DNA of 11,506 nucleotides from Candidatus Saccharibacteria bacterium UBA1103 (GTDB lineage Bacteria; Patescibacteriota; Saccharimonadia; Saccharimonadales; Saccharimonadaceae), in the NCBI GenBank assembly GCA_905373275.1, contig CAJPSI010000023.1, forward strand, positions 1 through 11,506, given 5' to 3'. The position numbers and the translations under genes are program-made. Position 1 is the stretch's first letter; each line of letters begins with the position of its first letter. This document shows positions 6,964-11,506 of the stretch, piece after piece. The notes beneath the pieces were generated by a model. The model saw only the letters and a program-made list of their open reading frames with translations. It was not told the DNA's origin and did not search any database.

Positions 6964-8131
6964 TACCGCACCCACCCCGACTCTTTGTTTGTTCTTTTGT
7001 TCGTTCTTTTTTATCAAGATGCCATCCTCTCTCCCTGGGGTAAGGTGGCGGACCGCACTTCTTAGCAGTATCAATTACCTTACTTACTTTTTTGTCAAAA
7101 CCATAAACTAGCTGACTCGTACTTTGACTAGCGAGTAGGCCTGAGGCTGATATTTCCAGCTCACGATCCCCCTCCTTGATATAGTATCTGAGCGACATAG
7201 CGCTCAGTCTACCATCGGGTAGGTACTTAGCCATTTCTCTGAGCCGTTCAATAATCTTTGTTTTGTCGCTATCAGTCTCAATTGACTGCCCGTCCGGGTC
7301 ATAGATATATAGGCTGTAGTCATGAGCCAGACCATCATCCGAGTAAACCACTTGATCACGAGTCATACCAGCCGTCCTCTCCTTGCAGATTCTCATCGCC
7401 CGATACAAATCGGCGAAGCTTTTCGGAGTGTCTCCGTCAATTTTACATAGATCAAACCTCACGCCAAACTCGGCATCCTTGCCGAATATTCGCTCTATAT
7501 AGGGTCGCAAACGATCTTCCTCAAGGACTGTCCGACTAGCCTCAATGTAATCATCGCTCTTCTTGTACTTACGCTCTACATTGCCACCATCCAGGACTAC
7601 TTCAAAGCGGATACGAGGGTTATCCACCGGATGAGCGTCTGATGCATAGTACCCCCCTACGACAGAGCTAGCGGAATTATGCGTCATCTCACCCACCAAT
7701 TTGAAGTCTTTGCCATATTTATCGTGCAGATAACGCACCATGATATCCTCGGGTGAGTTAGGGCGATAGTTATTGAGTGAGTTAGGGCGATTGTTATTGG
7801 GTGAGTTAGGCTTCTTACTGCCGACGATTGTTAGACTGATCAATATGACGACGGCGACCACCACCAAGATGCCGCAGACGATTAGTAGTCGTTTACATCG
7901 ATGCTTCGGCTTGCCCGGCTCGCCTTCACTGACCTTTCTCACCTGAGCACTACTCAGGCTTGGCTCAACATTCAACTCGGCACTAGGTTCAGCATTTAGC
8001 CTCATCCTCGACCCGGCATCCGGCTCAATGCTTGACTGAGCGCCGGCGGGTTCAGCACTCGGCTCAGTGCTTAGCCGAGCATCCGATTCAGCGCCTGGCT
8101 CAGCTTCTGACTCACCTATTGATCGACCCAC
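6950..8131 (-). CDS. Array protein A1: single-pass membrane protein, N+C modules, long acidic tail
   Basis: I do not recognise this family. The 393-residue product starts at GTG 8131, directly after the prfB TAA. Residues 1-65 form a predicted cytoplasmic tail rich in Glu, Pro, Ser and Ala, built from a degenerate 21-residue repeat and found in no other array member. A basic stretch (KPKHRCKR) precedes the transmembrane helix at about 82-104. An Asn/Pro/Ser linker (105-127, enlarged by an 8-residue repeat) leads to the N-module (about 128-200: RYLHDKYGKDFKLVGEM, then a YASDAHPVDNP strand). The C-module (about 204-332) has EEDRLRP, IFGKD, cysteines 229 and 249 in C-x19-C, YIYDPDGQSIET and KYLPDG. 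The C-terminus PYPRERGWHLDKKER matches that of A7. By the positive-inside rule the modules face out. Its end overlaps A2 by 14 bases. Confidence 0.88.
   Translation of the reverse strand: MGRSIGESEAEPGAESDARLSTEPSAEPAGAQSSIEPDAGSRMRLNAEPSAELNVEPSLSSAQVRKVSEGEPGKPKHRCKRLLIVCGILVVVAVVILISLTIVGSKKPNSPNNNRPNSLNNYRPNSPEDIMVRYLHDKYGKDFKLVGEMTHNSASSVVGGYYASDAHPVDNPRIRFEVVLDGGNVERKYKKSDDYIEASRTVLEEDRLRPYIERIFGKDAEFGVRFDLCKIDGDTPKSFADLYRAMRICKERTAGMTRDQVVYSDDGLAHDYSLYIYDPDGQSIETDSDKTKIIERLREMAKYLPDGRLSAMSLRYYIKEGDRELEISASGLLASQSTSQLVYGFDKKVSKVIDTAKKCGPPPYPRERGWHLDKKERTKEQTKSRGGCGNVSK
7753..7810 (-). repeat. 24-bp tandem repeat (about 2.4 copies) in the A1 linker
   Basis: Units 7753-7776 and 7777-7800 differ at two or three bases and a partial third unit follows to about 7810. 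They encode an 8-residue RPNS-NN-type spacer just outside the membrane helix. The same element occurs in 1.4 copies in A5 (about 2874-2907), so copy number differs between paralogs. Confidence 0.85.
7986..8111 (-). repeat. Degenerate 63-bp tandem repeat in the A1 tail
   Basis: Two units of about 63 bp (7986-8048 and 8049-8111) share segments such as ggttcagca and gcatccg. They encode repeated 21-residue units; for example the ESDA and AEP elements recur as EPDA and AEP 21 residues later. The period is a multiple of three, so the reading frame is kept. Identity is moderate, so this is an older duplication. Confidence 0.55.
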
Positions 8132-9232
8132 TTATCTACCCTCCTTATTTTTATTACCCAGTTGACTCTCTAAGTAGGCTAGCTGAAAACCACGCAGGTT
8201 ACCGCCCAGGACGGCATCAACATTCTTCTCTTCGTGCTTCGTCCTGGTGTCCTTGACTAGCCGATAAGGGTGTAAGATGTAATTACGAATCTGAGCTCCC
8301 CAGCCGGCACTGTCACCCGCCCGGAGTTGATCCAGACTCGCCACGTGTTGCTCCTGTTGCAAGGTTGCCAGCTTACCCCGCAGGATTTCCATCGCCTTCG
8401 CCTTATTCTGTATCTGCGAGCGCTCGTTCTGAATGGTCACCACTATGCCTGTCGGCAAGTGGGTCAGCCGTACAGCAGAGTCAGTCGTATTGACACCCTG
8501 ACCACCCTTACCACCGCTACGGTAGATGTCTACTCTCAGGTCTTTATCGTCAATCTGAATGTCATCGGGCCGGTCAATATCCGGCAGTACTTCCACCAGG
8601 GCAAAAGATGTTTCTCGTGACTCGGCGTTAAAGGGGCTCAGGCGCACCAGCCGGTGCACGCCATGCTCGCTCCGTAGCCAACCGTAAGCGAACGCTCCGC
8701 TAATCTCGATCACCTCGGTCTTGACGCCGGCCACCTCGCCGGCACTCCGCTCGATGATATCCGTCTCGAAATCATTTTGTTCTGCCCAGCGCAAGTACAT
8801 CCGCTCCAGCATAGCCGTGAAGTCCTGAGCGTCATCACCGCCCGCCCCGCTACTTAGACGTAAAATAGCGTTGCCTTGATCATACTTGCCGGTAAAGAGA
8901 AGCTGCTGCTTGAGCCCGGTAAATGACTGCTCAAGCGACTTGACCTGACCGGCAAATTCGTCGACCAGCTCATCGTCAATGATCTCGATCAGCTCACTAG
9001 CGTCCGCCACTTGGGCTCGTAGCACCCGCCAGGGCTGAATGATCGCCTTTAGATTCGCCACCTGTTTAGTCAGTGCCTGGGCTTGAGTGGGATTGTGCCA
9101 CAACTCCGGTCGAGCTATCTGCTCTTCCAGCTCAGTCAGCTGAGCTTGCTTTGCCTCCAGCCCCAACTGATCAGTCGCCCGATTGATCGCCCGGTCCAGC
9201 TGAGATAGTCGTTTAGCGAGCTCGTCCTGCAT
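8132..9232 (-). CDS. prfB: Peptide chain release factor 2 (RF2)
   Basis: RF2 recognises UGA and UAA stop codons and triggers peptide release on the ribosome. The 366 residues match the family. The stop-codon recognition tripeptide SPF is at 199-201, in RLVRLSPF. The catalytic GGQ is at 243-245, in GKGGQGVNTTDSAVR, with glycine where many RF2s have histidine after GGQ. SGAGGDDAQD (128-137) and MYLRWAE (145-151) are also typical. The N-terminal coiled-coil reads straight through from ATG 9232, so the programmed +1 frameshift that autoregulates prfB in many bacteria is absent. A short Shine-Dalgarno (AAGGA) lies partly in the preceding stop codon, close to the ATG. Its TAA directly abuts the GTG start of the first array gene, and its last codons contain that gene's strong ribosome binding site. 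Confidence 0.96.
   Translation of the reverse strand: MQDELAKRLSQLDRAINRATDQLGLEAKQAQLTELEEQIARPELWHNPTQAQALTKQVANLKAIIQPWRVLRAQVADASELIEIIDDELVDEFAGQVKSLEQSFTGLKQQLLFTGKYDQGNAILRLSSGAGGDDAQDFTAMLERMYLRWAEQNDFETDIIERSAGEVAGVKTEVIEISGAFAYGWLRSEHGVHRLVRLSPFNAESRETSFALVEVLPDIDRPDDIQIDDKDLRVDIYRSGGKGGQGVNTTDSAVRLTHLPTGIVVTIQNERSQIQNKAKAMEILRGKLATLQQEQHVASLDQLRAGDSAGWGAQIRNYILHPYRLVKDTRTKHEEKNVDAVLGGNLRGFQLAYLESQLGNKNKEGR
8140..8146 (-). promoter_or_regulatory. Strong Shine-Dalgarno of array gene A1, inside the end of prfB
   Basis: AAGGAGG lies 8 bases before the GTG at 8131 and within the last codons of prfB (the K-E-G-R end). It is the best ribosome binding site in the window and decides the GTG start of A1. 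The prfB stop TAA sits between this site and the GTG. Confidence 0.8.
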
Positions 9233-9237
9233 ATTCC

Positions 9238-10095
9238 TTAGTCACATTGATTAAATAGTTGACAGGCGATCGCCTGGTTGATCACATCTTGGACATCTCG
9301 GGGGTCGGTCTGGTCGGCAATCTTGACGATCTCGTCGATATCGTCAGTCAGGGTGTAGAGGTCTCGGGCTTTATTAATCATGCCGTAATCAGCCGCCTTG
9401 ACATGCGCCATCTCGTTCATCTCATCTTCCATACCGGTCTCGATCAAGTGCCATTCGCTCATGATGCCGCTGAACCATTCGTCCAGCCCACCCCAGAACT
9501 CACTGCCGAATAAGATGACCGGTGAGATCGGCATCTTGCCGGCGTGGATTAGCTCCAGCACCTCGGTGAACTCGTCCATGGTACCAAAGCCGCCCGGGAA
9601 GAAGACAAACATCTTTGAGCTATAGGTCAGCATCACCTTACGGGCAAAAAAATAGTGAAACTCCATCGAGTCGGTCGTCCAAGGGTTAAGATCTTGCTCG
9701 GTCGCCAGCTTAATATTCAGCCCGATCGATTGACCGTGATTCTCGAATGCTCCTCGGTTAGCCGCCTCCATAACGCCGGGGCCACCACCGGTCGTCACCG
9801 TGTGACCGTGCTGAGCCAGCTTGGCTCCCAGCTCGTAGGCTGCTTGATAATATTTGTGCCGATTATGAAAGCGAGCCGAACCAAAGATGGTGACACCCTG
9901 CGGATAAGTACGGATCATCTCCAGACCACGCACCAGGTCTTTGGTATAGCGGGCGAAGCGCCGGTCGTCCGAAGGCGGCATCTGCTCGTTAGCCAGAATC
10001 TCCTCCCATGGACGCTCCTGGATGGCAGTCCGAGCAATCGCTCTCGACCGAGCCAACTTTTTGATACGTTTACTATTTCTTTTCTTGATTACCAT
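9238..10095 (-). CDS. LOG-family (TIGR00730-like, lysine-decarboxylase-like) nucleotide-processing protein
   Basis: This 285-residue cytoplasmic protein has the Rossmann-like LOG fold. Known relatives hydrolyse the N-glycosidic bond of cytokinin-type or ordinary nucleoside 5'-monophosphates, releasing ribose 5-phosphate. The two signature motifs are present: GGGPGVMEAA (103-112) and PGGFGTMDE (167-175), with the conserved arginine and lysine of FFARK (149-153). The first 30 residues are very basic (KKRNSKRIKK), an extension that could bind nucleic acid or be disordered. It starts at ATG 10095, 6 bases after an extended -10 element. Its TAA is followed by 5 bases and then the prfB ATG, so the two are co-transcribed. 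The physiological substrate cannot be told from sequence. 'Lysine decarboxylase' labels in databases are usually a misannotation of this family. Confidence 0.9.
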   Translation of the reverse strand: MVIKKRNSKRIKKLARSRAIARTAIQERPWEEILANEQMPPSDDRRFARYTKDLVRGLEMIRTYPQGVTIFGSARFHNRHKYYQAAYELGAKLAQHGHTVTTGGGPGVMEAANRGAFENHGQSIGLNIKLATEQDLNPWTTDSMEFHYFFARKVMLTYSSKMFVFFPGGFGTMDEFTEVLELIHAGKMPISPVILFGSEFWGGLDEWFSGIMSEWHLIETGMEDEMNEMAHVKAADYGMINKARDLYTLTDDIDEIVKIADQTDPRDVQDVINQAIACQLFNQCD

Positions 10096-10101
10096 ATCCC
10101 C

Positions 10102-10110
10102 ATTCTAACA
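10102..10110 (-). promoter_or_regulatory. Extended -10 promoter for the LOG-prfB-array operon
   Basis: In the 62-base gap after murD the minus strand reads TGTTAGAAT, an extended -10 element. Six bases (GGGGAT) then lead to the ATG of the LOG gene, the same geometry as at murD, so this transcript is also predicted to be leaderless. The GGGG is too close to the ATG for a normal Shine-Dalgarno. No good -35 is seen 16-18 bases upstream. The rest of the gap (10111-10157) is GC-rich but shows no hairpin with a U-tract, so no terminator for murD is called. This is the last obvious intergenic promoter before the left edge. Confidence 0.6.
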
Positions 10111-10157
10111 CAGGCTAAGAGCCGAGCCGGTGACTTTCAGCTAATCTTCCGAGTAAT

Positions 10158-11474
10158 CTACAATTCGTCAACCGCCTTAATGAATTGTTCGCCCCGGTCA
10201 GCATATGATTTGAACATGTCGAAGCTGGCGGCTGCCGGTGACAAGATGACTATATCGCCCGGGCGAGCCAGATCGTAGGCGGTCCGGACGATCTCCGCCA
10301 TATCAGTCGTCGGCAACATGGCTACCGGCTTATTGGTCTCATCCATGATCTGCTCAGCCACCTTGGCTCGGTTGGCACCGATAGCCAGGACCGCTCGCAT
10401 ATCACTCTGATCGATCACTTTACCCAGCCCATGATAGTCAGCTCCTTTATCCGAGCCACCAACGATCAGCACTTTAGGCTGAGTAAACGACCGGATAGCG
10501 GCAATCGCTGAGCCGGGTGTCGTAGCGATGCTGTCGTCGTAGAACTTCACCTCGTCCACCTCATTCACGAGCTTCAGCCGGTGCGGCAACCCCTCGAAAG
10601 CACCCAGCCCCTTAGTGACAGCTTCGCTATCGTGATCAGTTATCTCCCAGGTCGCTGATATGGCAGCACAGGCATTGAGTAGATTATGCCGACCGGGCAG
10701 CCGTAGCTGACTGACCGGACAAAGCTTGGTCTCACCCATATATAGATATTGTTCGTCGAAATGAGCTCCTTTACGATAGGGGTAGGGCAAGTCATCCGCC
10801 TGAGTACTGGCCACGATATGCCCGATCAGCTCAGCCGATTCGCTGTCCGACTGATTATAGACCGCCGTGTCGCCATCGTGCTGATAGTCCAGGATGTGCA
10901 GCTTCGCCTGAACATAATCTCGGTAGTCTCGGTGAACGTTCAGATGATCCGGCTCAATCATGGTCACTACGGCAATGGTCGGCGACTGAGTGCAGTCCCA
11001 TAGTTGAAAGGACGACAGTTCGTAGACGACGATATCGTCCTCTCCGACCGAGGGCAGGACGTCCAGTGCCGGTACACCGATATTGCCGAGCAAATGGACA
11101 TGGCGCTCGGGTCGGTCAGCCAAATGCTGACGCAAGATCGAAGCAATCAGACTGCAGGTAGTTCCTTTACCCTTCGAGCCGGTCACCCCGATGATCGGAG
11201 CAGGACTCTGACGCAGGAACTCTCTCGTCGCCGACCAGTGATGGTCAGCTTGCTTAATCCGATCCGGCGCAACCGACGGGCTACGCAAGACCAGGTCAAA
11301 CCCTTTGACCTGAGCAAAGGCTCTACCACCTAAGACCAACTGTGCTCCTTCGGGCGTATCATCCAGCTGAGCACGCTCGTCAAAGATAACTATCTCCGCC
11401 TCAGGATATTTCGCCCGATAATACCGATAATTCGAGCGTCCCTCAACGCCATACCCCACAATCGCAATCTTCAT
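10158..11474 (-). CDS. murD: UDP-N-acetylmuramoylalanine--D-glutamate ligase (MurD)
   Basis: MurD adds D-glutamate to UDP-MurNAc-L-Ala using ATP, in the cytoplasmic stage of peptidoglycan synthesis. The 438 residues match the family length. Visible motifs in order are an N-terminal Rossmann-like start (GYGVEG, 8-13), the ATP-binding loop GVTGSKGKGTT (96-106), LGNIG (129-133), ELSSFQL (152-158, typical of MurD), DHLNVH (176-181) with the probable carbamylated lysine at K191, LPGRHNLLNA (259-268), GLPHRL (295-300), DDSIATTP (313-320) and the C-terminal domain signature SPAAASFDMF (412-421). The loop reads S-K-G-K-G-T-T rather than the common T-N-G-K-S/T. The ATG at 11474 follows an extended -10 element directly. 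The stop is TAG. A 62-base gap separates it from the LOG gene, which has its own promoter, so murD may be monocistronic or read through. Confidence 0.96.
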   Translation of the reverse strand: MKIAIVGYGVEGRSNYRYYRAKYPEAEIVIFDERAQLDDTPEGAQLVLGGRAFAQVKGFDLVLRSPSVAPDRIKQADHHWSATREFLRQSPAPIIGVTGSKGKGTTCSLIASILRQHLADRPERHVHLLGNIGVPALDVLPSVGEDDIVVYELSSFQLWDCTQSPTIAVVTMIEPDHLNVHRDYRDYVQAKLHILDYQHDGDTAVYNQSDSESAELIGHIVASTQADDLPYPYRKGAHFDEQYLYMGETKLCPVSQLRLPGRHNLLNACAAISATWEITDHDSEAVTKGLGAFEGLPHRLKLVNEVDEVKFYDDSIATTPGSAIAAIRSFTQPKVLIVGGSDKGADYHGLGKVIDQSDMRAVLAIGANRAKVAEQIMDETNKPVAMLPTTDMAEIVRTAYDLARPGDIVILSPAAASFDMFKSYADRGEQFIKAVDEL

Positions 11475-11480
11475 AGGTCT

Positions 11481-11489
11481 ATTGTAGCA
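11481..11489 (-). promoter_or_regulatory. Extended -10 promoter for murD, predicted leaderless
   Basis: On the minus strand the sequence TGCTACAAT fits an extended -10 element (TGn plus a hexamer one base away from TATAAT). The hexamer ends 6 bases before the murD ATG, so a start 6-8 bases downstream would fall on or next to that ATG and give a leaderless mRNA. No Shine-Dalgarno sequence lies before the ATG. A -35 box at the usual 17-base spacing would lie at or beyond the window edge and cannot be judged. Confidence 0.62.
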
Positions 11490-11506
11490 TTGCTAAGCTA
11501 AAATAA

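Noticed and set aside
7010..7030. Possible -1 frameshift site at a run of six A near the end of A1 (also in A7)
   Set aside because: The codon phase (GAT AAA AAA GAA) does not give a proper X XXY YYZ heptamer, and no downstream structure was evident.
6964..7074. Longer N-terminus for A2 starting at 7074
   Set aside because: It would overlap A1 by 125 bases and its extra residues are only the A1 C-terminus in another frame. ATG 6963 fits the family better.
10111..10157. Terminator between murD and the LOG gene
   Set aside because: The short GC-rich pairs (GGCT/AGCC) make no stable stem and there is no U-tract.

Overview
All ten complete and one partial protein-coding genes supported here lie on the minus strand, so the window reads right to left. 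The conserved end (about 8132-11474) holds murD, a LOG-family (lysine-decarboxylase-like) protein and prfB. The organism is a bacterium using the standard code: RF2 is present and TGA, TAA and TAG all serve as stops. Small genes, very dense packing, mid-range base composition and the style of the MurD and RF2 proteins suggest Patescibacteria/CPR, most likely Saccharibacteria (TM7). That placement is an inference from memory. TGA use as a stop and the presence of prfB argue against the UGA-recoded CPR lineages Gracilibacteria and Absconditabacteria.

murD and the LOG gene each sit behind an extended -10 promoter (TGCTACAAT and TGTTAGAAT). In both, the -10 hexamer ends exactly 6 bases before ATG, which predicts leaderless transcripts. 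From the LOG gene leftwards every junction is a 5-base gap, an abutment or an overlap, so LOG, prfB and everything downstream look like one polycistronic unit of more than 10 kb that runs off the left edge.

The striking region is 562-8131. It is a head-to-tail array of nine related, unrecognised, single-pass membrane proteins, called A1-A7 and B1-B2 here in transcription order. Each has a short basic cytoplasmic tail, one transmembrane helix near the N-terminus and a predicted extracytoplasmic part. That part is built from two modules. The N-module carries a 'YL..KYG' motif. The C-module carries 'LRP..E.IFG', an invariant C-x19-C pair, 'YIY' and 'KYLP'. A1-A5 have both modules, B1-B2 have only the N-module, and A6-A7 have only the C-module. 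The order A1-A2-[B1-A3-A4]-[B2-A5-A6]-A7 shows that a three-gene block was duplicated. Mosaic ends, near-identical patches and several in-frame tandem micro-duplications (63, 24, 66, 18 and 21 bp) indicate continuing recombination and slippage. I cannot assign a function. A recombining, surface-exposed paralog family in a reduced genome is consistent with interaction with a host cell or with variable surface display, but this is inference.

At the left edge a further overlapping ORF (X, 583 to beyond 1) encodes a different single-pass protein with a long Ser/Ala/Thr/Gln-rich tail. No RNA gene, CRISPR array, transposon or convincing terminator was seen. The only non-coding stretches are 11475-11506 and 10096-10157 plus 5 bases before prfB.
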